From: Calothrix sp. PCC 7507
GTDB taxonomy: Bacteria; Cyanobacteriota; Cyanobacteriia; Cyanobacteriales; Nostocaceae
Length of the DNA stretch: 64,000 bases
Direction: 5' to 3'
Assembly: GCF_000316575.1 (NCBI RefSeq)
Contig: NC_019682.1
Location: 6,745,501-6,809,500, forward strand
Shown: piece by piece, positions 44,935-53,080 of the stretch
Position numbering within the stretch: position 1 is the first letter of the stretch
Layout of the letters: each line of letters starts with the position of its first letter
The notes under the pieces: model-generated
Databases searched by the model: none
Seen by the model: only the letters and a program-made list of their open reading frames with translations
Told to the model about the DNA's origin: nothing
Made by a program: the position numbers and the translations under genes

Positions 44935-45414
44935 TCAGTCGTCGATTGCCTCAACACCAAGTCGCCTAAGTCGCTCAATGTTGTCCTTCATGGCCTTAAG
45001 CGCTTCGGGGGAGTGCCCCTGCCAATCCGTGACCTCGCCCACAACCCGTAGCGGCTCCCGAGAGCGGTATGACTTCGTCGGATTACCCGGGTATTTCTTG
45101 TCCGTCAGATTGGGGTCATCCATAATCGGGCCGGTCGGTTCCACTATGTAGATTCTGCCGGAACCTTCGCCGAGTGCCAGTTCCGCCCCCCAGGTGGCTG
45201 CATCCAGGGTGGCAGTCAGGTAGACGTAGGTCGCCTTCTTCCTCTTACCGTAGTTAGAGGTGTATCCGGGCTTGATTAAGTCTCCCGGCTTCAGGTCAGC
45301 CCGTGTGCCATGATAGAACCGCTGCGAACTCAGATCGTCGGTGGTTGCCACCGGCTGCTTTACAGTTGACTCGATATCGACAGGGCCAGAAACTGAAACA
45401 GATTCGCTTGCCAT
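44935..45414 (-). CDS. arr: Rifampin ADP-ribosyltransferase (Arr)
   Basis: ADP-ribosyltransferase that inactivates rifamycins by transferring ADP-ribose from NAD. Residues ~33-159 show the Arr signature: FYHGTRADLKPGDLI, SNYGKRKKATYVYLTATLDA, WGAELALGEGSGRIYIVEPTG, DPNLTDKKYPGNPT and SYRSREPLRVVGEV. The first ~30 residues are not part of the family core. ATG 45414 has GGAG six bases upstream. GC content is clearly higher than in neighbours, and the GC-rich stretch continues to about 44870. This suggests transfer from an actinobacterial or proteobacterial source. Its start lies inside the 3' end of the clan AA protease frame. Confidence 0.92.
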   Translation of the reverse strand: MASESVSVSGPVDIESTVKQPVATTDDLSSQRFYHGTRADLKPGDLIKPGYTSNYGKRKKATYVYLTATLDAATWGAELALGEGSGRIYIVEPTGPIMDDPNLTDKKYPGNPTKSYRSREPLRVVGEVTDWQGHSPEALKAMKDNIERLRRLGVEAIDD

Positions 45415-45790
45415 AATTATCTCCGGTGGTTGTGGCGAGTGGATAAAGAGGGCTAACTATAAACTGAATGATAAGTTCTTGCTCATCCAACAAAGCAGTT
45501 CCAAGCAAGGGTCGTCTTCCTGTCGCAATGACAAGGACTTCCCGCTCTTCACCACCCCAAAGAACAATCGCCTCGTAAAGCGGGAGCAACACTTCGCTGT
45601 TATCTGCTAAATTTGCAGATGTATCGTGTCTGAAGGTTAAACCCATCAGTGAAACTGCTTCGAGAGGAAGGCAAAGTTCCCCAGTGAAGCCTGTATCTAT
45701 GACAAACTCAATCGGTATGGTTGAGCCGTTCGGCAGCAAAAACGTCAGCGCGACAGTTGCGTGTCTATCCGTCACAATTCCAGAAATCAC
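45296..45790 (-). CDS. Clan AA aspartic protease, 3' end apparently replaced by arr insertion
   Basis: This is a retropepsin-like single-domain aspartic protease. The active-site DTG is in FVIDTGFTGELCLP (Asp32) and the second motif is PLLGTALLDEQELIIQF (about residues 94-110). Family proteins end about ten residues later. Here homology stops near residue 110 (about 45460), and the remaining 54 codons run out of frame through the start of arr. This suggests that acquisition of arr removed the original end. The start is GTG 45790, two bases after the stop of the upstream small gene, so the two form the usual cyanobacterial pair. Confidence 0.8.
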   Translation of the reverse strand: MISGIVTDRHATVALTFLLPNGSTIPIEFVIDTGFTGELCLPLEAVSLMGLTFRHDTSANLADNSEVLLPLYEAIVLWGGEEREVLVIATGRRPLLGTALLDEQELIIQFIVSPLYPLATTTGDNYGKRICFSFWPCRYRVNCKAAGGNHRRSEFAAVLSWHTG

Positions 45791-45792
45791 TT

Positions 45793-46059
45793 CTAGACCC
45801 GCTCCATGACACCACCAAATGAGACAGCGACGTTATAGCCGATGCGAATACCAAATAGGCGAGCGTTTGGGTGTTTCTTACTGAGGTTACGTGATGCTTG
45901 TAGTCCAGTTTTATCAACTTCATAACCGCCTGTTTCAATGTCGATGATCACCATCTTGCCAATGTTTTCCGCGATCTCAACTTTTTGACGGATTCCACCC
46001 TCGTACAGTTGCTTTGCTCGACGTGCAACCTCTTCGCGACTTAAAAGGATTGCTTGCAT
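45793..46059 (-). CDS. Small partner protein of the clan AA protease
   Basis: The frame is open to 46149 (GTG), but the recognisable part begins at ATG 46059: MQAILLSREEVARRAKQLYEGGIRQKVEIAENIGKMVIIDIETGGYEVD, about 88 residues. Proteins of this type stand immediately before clan AA aspartic protease genes in many cyanobacteria, in a toxin-antitoxin-like arrangement; this is my recollection of gene neighbourhoods, not a demonstrated function. The protein is basic and helical with a beta-rich C-terminus (ARLFGIRIGYNVAVSFGG). Confidence 0.7.
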   Translation of the reverse strand: MQAILLSREEVARRAKQLYEGGIRQKVEIAENIGKMVIIDIETGGYEVDKTGLQASRNLSKKHPNARLFGIRIGYNVAVSFGGVMERV

Positions 46060-46178
46060 AAGCTGGTTCCCAATCACTGCGCTTTCTCTTTGAGTGCTTC
46101 CATAATATCTTAGACTTGGATTGAATAGCAGGGTGACGTTCCGCTTCACCCACCACTAATGTCGCTGCAGATGTAGAT

Positions 46179-46247
46179 TAGGTTGAGGGAGATAAACGCC
46201 GTTCACGTAGCTTCTCGTACCCCTAAGGAGAAGCAAGCTACAACCTA
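46179..46247. repeat. Nested palindromic repeat
   Basis: The outer arms TAGGTT/AACCTA (46179 and 46242) enclose GTAGCTT/AAGCTAC (46207 and 46235). The inner part matches the dispersed GTAGCTT...GTACCCC repeat family seen at 10560 and 32430. Confidence 0.75.
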
Positions 46248-46289
46248 ACTTACACATCCGCAGCATTCTTTTTTTGAATTGTTATCAGT

Positions 46290-47129
46290 TTATAAACTAC
46301 CAGTGAAAACCTTTTGTGCTGGGCCCGTCATATACAGCCGTTGGTCAATTTGGGACCATTCAATTTGTAATGGGCCACCCGGTAATTCTACAGTCGCGGT
46401 GCGATCGCTTCTCCCGGTCAATACAGCCGCAACTAAAGCCGCACAAGCACCAGTTCCACAAGCTAAGGTAATCCCCGCGCCTCGTTCCCAAACCCGCATT
46501 TTCAGGTAATCAGGACGCACTACTTGAATAAATTCGGTATTTGTGCGTTGGGGAAAAACTGGATGATGTTCAAATTGCGGGCCGATCGCTTCTAGGGGTA
46601 TGGCGGCGACATCTTCCACAAAGGTAATACAGTGAGGATTTCCCATGCTGACACAGGTGACATCCCAAGATTTCCCTGCTACCTCCAGCGGTTGATTAAT
46701 CACCTTCTCTTCAGCTAGTGCAAGGCTGGTGGGAATTTCGCCAGCGAGTAATTTAGGTAGGCCCATATCCACCTTTACTTGACCATTGGGCAATATTTGG
46801 GGTGCCATCACGCCAGCTAGGGTATGAATGTGATACAGGTCTTTATTTCGGGATTCGCCTTCTAAATCGGCTATGAAACCAGCTAAACAGCGAATACCAT
46901 TACCGCACATTTCTGGTTCTGAACCATCGGAATTAAAAATCCGCATGGTGTAGTCAGTACCATTTTCTCCAGGTAGTGCAAAAATTACACCATCAGCACC
47001 GATACCAAAATGGCGATCGCACAACTCGACTGCTTGCTCTGGAGTCAGCACTGGTAAGGATGTTGAGCGATTATCAATCAGAATAAAGTCGTTACCTAGA
47101 CCGTGATACTTAGTAAATTCGATTGCCAT
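46290..47129 (-). CDS. dapF: Diaminopimelate epimerase
   Basis: Cofactor-independent racemase that converts LL- to meso-diaminopimelate for lysine and peptidoglycan synthesis. The 279 residues match the family. The two catalytic cysteines are Cys75 in EMCGNGIRC and Cys224 in LACGTGAC. The opening [14 protein letters not shown] and the middle [10 protein letters not shown] are typical. The start is ATG 47129. It is monocistronic on the minus strand, divergent from hfq. Confidence 0.97.
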   Translation of the reverse strand: MAIEFTKYHGLGNDFILIDNRSTSLPVLTPEQAVELCDRHFGIGADGVIFALPGENGTDYTMRIFNSDGSEPEMCGNGIRCLAGFIADLEGESRNKDLYHIHTLAGVMAPQILPNGQVKVDMGLPKLLAGEIPTSLALAEEKVINQPLEVAGKSWDVTCVSMGNPHCITFVEDVAAIPLEAIGPQFEHHPVFPQRTNTEFIQVVRPDYLKMRVWERGAGITLACGTGACAALVAAVLTGRSDRTATVELPGGPLQIEWSQIDQRLYMTGPAQKVFTGSL

Positions 47130-47230
47130 TTACCTAAAGATGAATTATCAATGAATTGGGAATGAGGCATTGGGAAAGTATTTTCCATTCCCCATTCCCT
47201 TAATTAAACATATTCTCATCTACATAAAAA

Positions 47231-47452
47231 ATGCTTACCACTGAATTTGATACTTCACTCCCCAGTATTCGGCAAGTGCAAACTCTGATTAAACAAACAG
47301 CAGTCGTAGAGTTCAAACTGCTGACAGGCGATTTACTAACAGGTAGGGTAATTTGGCAAGATCCAAACTGTGTGTGTATTGTGGATGAAAACAGTCAGCA
47401 AACTACAGTTTGGAAACAGGCGATCGCTTATATTAAATCAGTGAACAGTTAA
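47231..47452 (+). CDS. hfq: Cyanobacterial Hfq homologue
   Basis: The 73-residue Sm-like protein has the cyanobacterial form of Hfq, which lacks the classical RNA-binding residues and acts in motility via the pilus ATPase in Synechocystis (literature on ssr3341). It opens MLTTEFDTSLPSIRQVQTLIKQ, then Sm1 (VVEFKLLTGDLLTGRVIWQDPNCVCIVD) and Sm2 (TTVWKQAIAYI). The last residues SVNS and the stop codon are provided by AACAGTT/TCAGTGA repeat units. It is divergent from dapF. Confidence 0.92.
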   Translation: MLTTEFDTSLPSIRQVQTLIKQTAVVEFKLLTGDLLTGRVIWQDPNCVCIVDENSQQTTVWKQAIAYIKSVNS

Positions 47453-47537
47453 CAGTGAACAATCTGATAACTGATAACTGATACTTCGACTACGCTCAGT
47501 ACAAGTAACTGATAACTGATAACTGATAACTGTTTTA
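47436..47537. repeat. STRR block between convergent hfq and antiporter genes
   Basis: AACAGTT/AACTGAT heptamers fill almost the whole gap, interrupted by a CTTCGACTACGCTCAGTACAAGT element (47483-47507). Both stop codons lie within or against the repeat. Confidence 0.88.
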
Positions 47538-49799
47538 TCCCAGCGGTAAAATATTATTCAGCGAAAACAGGGGTTGCAGCTGATTAAGACTGGACAAGCT
47601 GCCACATAATAATATTTGGTCGCCATCTCGCAATTCCATGTTGCCTTCAGGTGAGGGGATAAATTTGCCATCTCGTCGTATTGCTTGCACTTCTACTTCA
47701 TATTGGCGAACATCTAAATCTACTAGAGTTTTGCTTAAAACGGGCGAATCGGCGTTCACAGTTATCCATTGACAAGCACTGTTTTCTCCGGGGACAACTG
47801 CCCTACCTAGGGCAAATTCAGCCAAAGCAGCTAGTTCTTCATCTGCTCCCACGACCAAAAGGCGATCGCCTGCTTCTAATTTAGTTTGATTATTGGGGTA
47901 GTCTATTTCTTCACCGTTAGCGCGGCGAATTGCCATTAAACTTGCCCCTGTTAAGTAGCGCATATCGGCTTCTTCGAGGCTCATACCAATTAACGGCGAA
48001 CCGGAGGGGAGGGGATACCAGCGGCGATTTAAATCGAGAGTTGCTTGTCGTAAATCACGGGAAACTTCAGTTGCAGAACGCTCTGGTCGTAAGGCTAAAT
48101 AGTGATCGTTGCGGATTTGCTGCATTTCTCGTTGGATCACAGCAGGTGACAAACCCACATCGGTTAATAAATAAGTTGCCATTTCTAAACTGGCTTCAAA
48201 CTCTGGTTGCACAACTTCCCTAGCTCCCAGTTGATAAAGCATTTCAATATCTTTATCTTGGGTAGCGCGAACCACTAAATCTAATTCTGGGCACAACTCC
48301 AAAGCGCGTTTGAGGCAAAGACGAGTACTCATCGGATCGGGAAGTGCGATCGCCATTCCTTTGGCGTGGTTCACTCCAGCGGTTTCGAGAACGTGCAGAC
48401 TCACACAATTACCATAGACATAAGCAACCCCAGCATCGCGTAATTGTTGAATTCTGCGTTCTGATTGGTCGATTACGACTACAGGTAGCTGGTGTTGCTG
48501 TAACAGTTTCACCAAGTTCTTACCCACTCGCCCATAACCACAAACTACAACGTGGTCTTTCGATGGCAATTCTTCGGAAACATCCCGTGGCTGTTCTTCT
48601 TCTAAATAGGGTTTCAGCCAAGGCATAGTTTCGGCGAAGTTAAACAGAAATGGTACTAACCGCAATACAAACGGGGTAATTACCAGTGTGACTGCTGTGG
48701 TTCCTAAAATTAGTAAATATATCTGTCGAGAAACCAACCCCAAAGCCTGTCCTTCACTAGCTAGCACAAAGGAAAATTCCCCAATTTGAGCCAGTCCTAA
48801 TCCAGCAATCAACGCTGTCTTTAACGGATAGCGGAACAGCTTTACTAGGGGTGTGATAATCAAAAACTTCCCCACAAAAACCAGTGCTACTAATGCCAGA
48901 ATTAATTCTAGGTTGTTCCATAGAAACACTGGGTCGATTAACATGCCAATGGCGGCAAAAAATAAACTGGCGAAGATATCCCGCAGCGGCTCGACATAAG
49001 TCAGGGTTTGATCGGCGTATTCCACCTCGGAAATCATCAAACCGGCGACAAATGCCCCCATTTCAATCGATAGCCCTAAATATTCAGTGAGCAGGGCAAT
49101 ACCTAAACACAGCGCCACTACACCTAATAAAAATAGTTCTTTGCTTTCAGTACGGGCGAGGAGTCTTAACAAAGGTGGTATCAGCCAAATCCCCGCTGCA
49201 ACGGCACCAGCCGCAAATAAACCAATCCGCAACAGCGCTGTTAATACTGCTATACCAATAACTTCAGGTGGTTCATGCAGAGCGGGTAACACTGCTAGCA
49301 TCAGTCCTAGGGCCAAGTCCTGGACTACCAGGATTCCCAGCATCACTTGTCCGTGGGGCGTTTCTGTTTCGTTGCGCTCCATTAAGCACTTCAGAACAAC
49401 TGCTGTGGAAGATAAAGACAGAATTGATCCTAAAAATACTCCCTTAGCGGGTAATACGTCCCAGGCTCCGGTGACACCACACAGCAAAACCGTGATGAGA
49501 ATCGTCAGAGTAATTTGTAGTCCTCCTCCTCCTAGGGCGATCGCCTGAACTTTTTTGAGTTCCGAGAAAGAAAACTCTACTCCCAAGGCAAATAACAAAA
49601 ATGCCACCCCGAACTGGGCTAAAGTTTCTACTTGAATAACTTCTTTAATCAGTCCCAGCCCAGCAGGACCAACAATCATCCCACCGATCAGATACCCCAG
49701 CAAAACGGGTTGCTTTACCAGCGCCGCCAACAGTCCCCCACAGGCGGCGACGGCGAGAACTGAAACTAAATCAACAATTAGCCTAAAATCTTCTTGCAC
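47535..49799 (-). CDS. CPA2-family cation:proton antiporter with RCK (TrkA-N/TrkA-C) domains
   Basis: The 754-residue membrane protein is of the KefB/KefC/YbaL type. About 12 helices cover residues 1-395 (LLGYLIGGMIVGPAGLGL, FLLFALGVEFSFSEL, LSSTAVVLKCL, VQDLALGLML). A TrkA-N NAD-binding domain follows from about 415 (HVVVCGYGRVGKNLVKLLQ with GxGxxG). Near the C-terminus there is a TrkA-C ligand domain and a further repeat of it. It would exchange K+ or Na+ for H+ under control of nucleotide binding. The start is GTG 49799. Confidence 0.93.
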   Translation of the reverse strand: MQEDFRLIVDLVSVLAVAACGGLLAALVKQPVLLGYLIGGMIVGPAGLGLIKEVIQVETLAQFGVAFLLFALGVEFSFSELKKVQAIALGGGGLQITLTILITVLLCGVTGAWDVLPAKGVFLGSILSLSSTAVVLKCLMERNETETPHGQVMLGILVVQDLALGLMLAVLPALHEPPEVIGIAVLTALLRIGLFAAGAVAAGIWLIPPLLRLLARTESKELFLLGVVALCLGIALLTEYLGLSIEMGAFVAGLMISEVEYADQTLTYVEPLRDIFASLFFAAIGMLIDPVFLWNNLELILALVALVFVGKFLIITPLVKLFRYPLKTALIAGLGLAQIGEFSFVLASEGQALGLVSRQIYLLILGTTAVTLVITPFVLRLVPFLFNFAETMPWLKPYLEEEQPRDVSEELPSKDHVVVCGYGRVGKNLVKLLQQHQLPVVVIDQSERRIQQLRDAGVAYVYGNCVSLHVLETAGVNHAKGMAIALPDPMSTRLCLKRALELCPELDLVVRATQDKDIEMLYQLGAREVVQPEFEASLEMATYLLTDVGLSPAVIQREMQQIRNDHYLALRPERSATEVSRDLRQATLDLNRRWYPLPSGSPLIGMSLEEADMRYLTGASLMAIRRANGEEIDYPNNQTKLEAGDRLLVVGADEELAALAEFALGRAVVPGENSACQWITVNADSPVLSKTLVDLDVRQYEVEVQAIRRDGKFIPSPEGNMELRDGDQILLCGSLSSLNQLQPLFSLNNILPLG

Positions 49800-49909
49800 C
49801 AGTTTTAAACAAAAATATTAAGACCCATTAACTCAGCATACAAATATTTATTTAGTTTTTGGTATTTTGCTGTTAGGGATTTCCGGGAAAATAAAATACC
49901 AATTTGTAG

Positions 49910-49972
49910 GGTGTGTGACGCTGCGACAATGCATTGAGTAGAGCGATATATGATTTTGTAGCGTCACGCACC
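49910..49972. repeat. Palindromic repeat GGTGTGTGACGCT ... AGCGTCACGCACC
   Basis: Arms of 13 bases with one mismatch surround a 37-base centre, in the 380-base gap between the antiporter and the caspase remnant. The rest of this gap shows no gene. Confidence 0.75.
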
Positions 49973-50180
49973 GTTGAGGATTGTAGCTACTCAATTGGTA
50001 CATTATTAATCAGCCAGTCCCTTACTGGATGGAAATTCAAAAAAACTAAAAAAATACTGTTGATGACTAGTGTTGATTATGACATACACTATAATTTTGG
50101 TGTTCATCGACCGTATAAGTACTTAAAAATTAAAAATTGTTACAGAAGCAAATTATACTTAAACTCCAGGAGAAATAGTA

Positions 50181-50753
50181 ATGAGCAATAAATTTACTCA
50201 TGGATATGCGCTTTTAATTGGTGTCGGAGAGTCAGCTTATAATAAACTATCGCTACCTGTAACAGTTACCCCAGCAGGATTTGTTGAAGCATCTCCATCA
50301 AAAGGCTTGATTGAGGAATTGAAAAAAGGTAAAGGTCGAATTGTGTTTACTTCTTCGGAAGGTACGTAATCTTCTTTCTACGTTCGGGATGAATCACTCA
50401 GCATCTACACCTATCATTTTCTTGAAGCTTTGCATGGTGCTGGCAATCAACCTGGAGATACGGAAGTCAGGGTTTCTAATATTATGAATTATGTTGGTAA
50501 AACCTTACCCGATAGCGTACGGAGTCAATATAAGCAAGAACAAATTCCACAATTCTATATGACGGGAGTAGATTTTGCGATCGCACAATTACGAGGTGGT
50601 AAGGGTTTACCAAATAAGGGGTGGGATGAGGTGAAACCGGAAGCAACACAGAATATTAATAAAATAGCTGATGTCATAAATCAGCATGGGAAGTTTATTA
50701 CTAATATTAATGAAGCTCAGGGAATTCATATTGGGGACGTTTATAATAAGTAA
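50181..50753 (+). pseudogene. Decayed caspase-family (peptidase C14) gene
   Basis: The N-terminus MSNKFTHGYALLIGVGESAYNKLSLPVTV is the usual start of cyanobacterial orthocaspases/metacaspases. The frame then jumps directly to TPAGFVEASPSKGLIEELKKGKGRIVFTSSEGT, which lies after the catalytic region in intact proteins. The His (SGHG) and Cys (DSCH) segments, roughly 150 residues, are therefore missing. TAA at 50367-50369 interrupts the frame; the same frame continues as SSFYVRDESLSIYTYHFLEALHGAG to the stop at 50753. The C-terminal INEAQGIHIGDVYNK resembles tails linked to bacterial effector-associated proteins. It cannot be an active protease. Confidence 0.85.
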
Positions 50754-50921
50754 TTTTTGTAAGGCGATATTATGTTGTTTTAATTTGATAGTGCTTTTAA
50801 CAGTTAGTGACAAAAGAAGAAACTCCTTCAGGTAAGCTGAGTCGTGGAAAGAGGGAACCCAAAGAGCGCTCTTTGGAATCTCCTGCTTTATCAGGTACTT
50901 CTGATTAATGGTGAGAGGATT

Positions 50922-51119
50922 TCAAGCTACATCTTCCGCAACCCAAGTAGTATAGATATCCTCAATAAATTTGCTGCTGCGACGAGTTCCCCTATTCTTC
51001 GTCACTCTGGCTTTCAGGGTGGTGAGATACATGCCGTGCATTACTTGATGTCCATAACCGAAAACTGTGCCAACCTGCTTTGTGGCTTGATGTCTAACAT
51101 CATCTCCAATCTTCAACAT
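50922..51119 (-). CDS. Small conserved-looking protein (65 aa)
   Basis: The 65-residue protein MLKIGDDVRHQATKQVGTVFGYGHQVMHGMYLTTLKARV... has an SH3-like barrel look, as in many small cyanobacterial proteins that start with KIGDxVRH. A ribosome binding site AGGAGTT lies about eight bases before ATG 51119, which supports it over the overlapping plus-strand frame. The function is unknown. Confidence 0.65.
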   Translation of the reverse strand: MLKIGDDVRHQATKQVGTVFGYGHQVMHGMYLTTLKARVTKNRGTRRSSKFIEDIYTTWVAEDVA

Positions 51120-51233
51120 GGGTTCTAACTCCTTGGTTAAATTCAGTGAACAGTTAACAGTTAACAGTTATCAGTTACTTGTACTGATAACTGTTGAGTG
51201 GTTGATATTTTACTGTTTGTATGATGTGGGCAG

Positions 51234-52511
51234 TTAAGCTACTAGCTGTGGTTTGTTCTCGATTACGAGTGTACTTTGAGCTAGCAGACGAGTGTATAGT
51301 TGGGCTAGTCGGGAGGCTACACTATCCCAACTAAAGGCAATTTCTACTCTTTGCCGACCAGTTTCGCCTAGTTGTTTTCCCCAATCTGGGTTGGTGAGGA
51401 TACGGTCAATAGCAGCAGCAAAAGCTACTTCGTCCTTGGGTGGGACGAGTAACCCTGTGACTTCTGGTACAACAGTAAACTGCAATCCGCCCACATTACT
51501 AGCGACGACGGGAGTTCGACTAGCCATCGCCTCAATCGCAACTAAACCAAAAGGTTCATAGTGGCTGGGTACTACGCATACATCAGCGGCGGCATAATAG
51601 TAAGGGAGGACAGTATCATCTAAGCGTCCAGGAAAGATGGTGCAATCTTTTAGCCCTAATTCAGCAACGATGTTTGCAATGCGATCGCGTTCAATACCAT
51701 CACTCTGTCCTGGACGGCTACCACCGCCAATCACTAACTGGATATTAGCTTTACCTCTTAACTCAGATTTAGCGATCGCTCTCACCAAGGTTTCAATCCC
51801 TTTGCGCTGATCAAAGCGACCGACATAAAGCACCATCTTTGTATCAGATGTTATGCCTAAATGCTCTCTAGCTGCAAACTTGGCAATTTTGCCGAATCTA
51901 TCAATATCCGTACCACAAGGAATCATTTCCATCCGTCCGTTCGGGGAAACCAGTATCCGCATGTGTTTCTGCTCTTGAGGGCTGGTCGCCACCACGCGAT
52001 CTGCAGTTTCTAAACAGGCTTTTTCTACAGCTAATCTTTGAATGGCAATGACGGGAACATTACTAATGCTTCTGTATTTAATTGCACCTAGAGAGTGGTA
52101 AGTATGCACCTGAATCAGCGGTTGCTGCTTTCTCAATTCCATCCCCACCCAAGAAGACAACCAATAATTGGTATGAATTATGGGATACTGAAATCCTTGA
52201 TTTTGTTGAAATTGCTGGAATTCTCTCAAGAATTCGCTCAGATAGTCGAATAAGTGATCTCGTCCGATAAACTCAGATGGGCCTGCTTTTAAACGAATAG
52301 TGCGACAGTTCTGACTGTGTTGCACAATGGCATCTTGCTCAGGACTACTGTAACGAGTAAACATGTCCACTTGCCAGCCTAGTTGAGCCAGTGCATAACC
52401 TACCTGACGTACATAGACGTTTTGACCCCCAGCTTCTTCTTTACCAATCTCGATAGCGGGGTCGCCATCAACAGAAATCAGCGCAATGCGATGTTTTTTA
52501 TTCTGGAACAT
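51234..52511 (-). CDS. Glycosyltransferase family 4 enzyme, possibly sucrose-phosphate synthase-type
   Basis: The 425-residue GT-B enzyme has an N-terminal EAGGQNVYVRQVGYALAQLGWQVDMFTRY, with the GGQNVYV loop of GT4 retaining transferases. It also has VVATSPQEQKHMR, VGRFDQRKGIETLVRAI, and the EX7E motif region HYEPFGLVAIEAMASRTPVVASNVGG. Heterocyst-forming cyanobacteria have short SPS proteins of this size, and synteny from clpR to this gene would agree with that. A generic GT4 role (exopolysaccharide) is equally possible from sequence alone. The start is ATG 52511 after a long 570-base upstream region. Confidence 0.88.
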   Translation of the reverse strand: MFQNKKHRIALISVDGDPAIEIGKEEAGGQNVYVRQVGYALAQLGWQVDMFTRYSSPEQDAIVQHSQNCRTIRLKAGPSEFIGRDHLFDYLSEFLREFQQFQQNQGFQYPIIHTNYWLSSWVGMELRKQQPLIQVHTYHSLGAIKYRSISNVPVIAIQRLAVEKACLETADRVVATSPQEQKHMRILVSPNGRMEMIPCGTDIDRFGKIAKFAAREHLGITSDTKMVLYVGRFDQRKGIETLVRAIAKSELRGKANIQLVIGGGSRPGQSDGIERDRIANIVAELGLKDCTIFPGRLDDTVLPYYYAAADVCVVPSHYEPFGLVAIEAMASRTPVVASNVGGLQFTVVPEVTGLLVPPKDEVAFAAAIDRILTNPDWGKQLGETGRQRVEIAFSWDSVASRLAQLYTRLLAQSTLVIENKPQLVA

Positions 52512-53080
52512 AGTAAACTTTACCTCAAGGCGAACAATCCTGCCTCAAATGCCAGAAAATAAGATATGTTTATCCTCTCCTTATGGCCGAGGGCAGGTAC
52601 AACGAAGTGCAAAGTTACCAGCCAAGGACACTGACGAGAACCAAGCATTATTACTAGTAAAAATGCTGCTCGGTCAGTCTCCTCTCAAAGCCTACGAAGT
52701 TAGCTGACGGGCTAGAACTGAGAGATGTCCTTCTTCTGAGGGATTAGGTATGAAGTATGTGTTTCATACTTAAGCCTGTAGTGAAGATACGCCCCAAATA
52801 TGGTTCCTCCGCTCCCGTTTACCTTGATTTGCAAATGCTCTCAAGGCAAATATTGGATTAGGCAGACTGATTTAATTTTTATTTAATTATTTTTACCTTA
52901 CCTTGTAAGCAGGAATTGAGTCAAGGGTCAACAAGGAAAGGCAATAGGCAAGAGTCAACCGTCAACCGTCAACCGTCCCCAATCCTAGTTTGTAACAAAA
53001 TCTGTAACGACAAGATGTTTGCGCTTATACCCGTCTAAATTGATGAAACCTCTCAAAGCGATCGCTGAATCGACGGGTGA
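52512..53080. other. Long upstream region between divergent GT4 and RnfD-like genes
   Basis: It contains several imperfect stems in 52600-52790 (for example GTATGAAGTATGTGTTTCATAC near 52750) and a run of GTCAACC heptamers at 52955-52980. No conserved riboswitch core that I know was found. It may hold an mRNA leader or small RNA. Confidence 0.4.

Noticed and set aside
44857-45151. Plus-strand frames across the arr region
   Set aside because: They are antisense readings of the GC-rich arr gene and its flank.
50844-51128. A 94-codon plus-strand frame
   Set aside because: It overlaps the 65-residue minus-strand gene, which has a better ribosome binding site and protein-like sequence.
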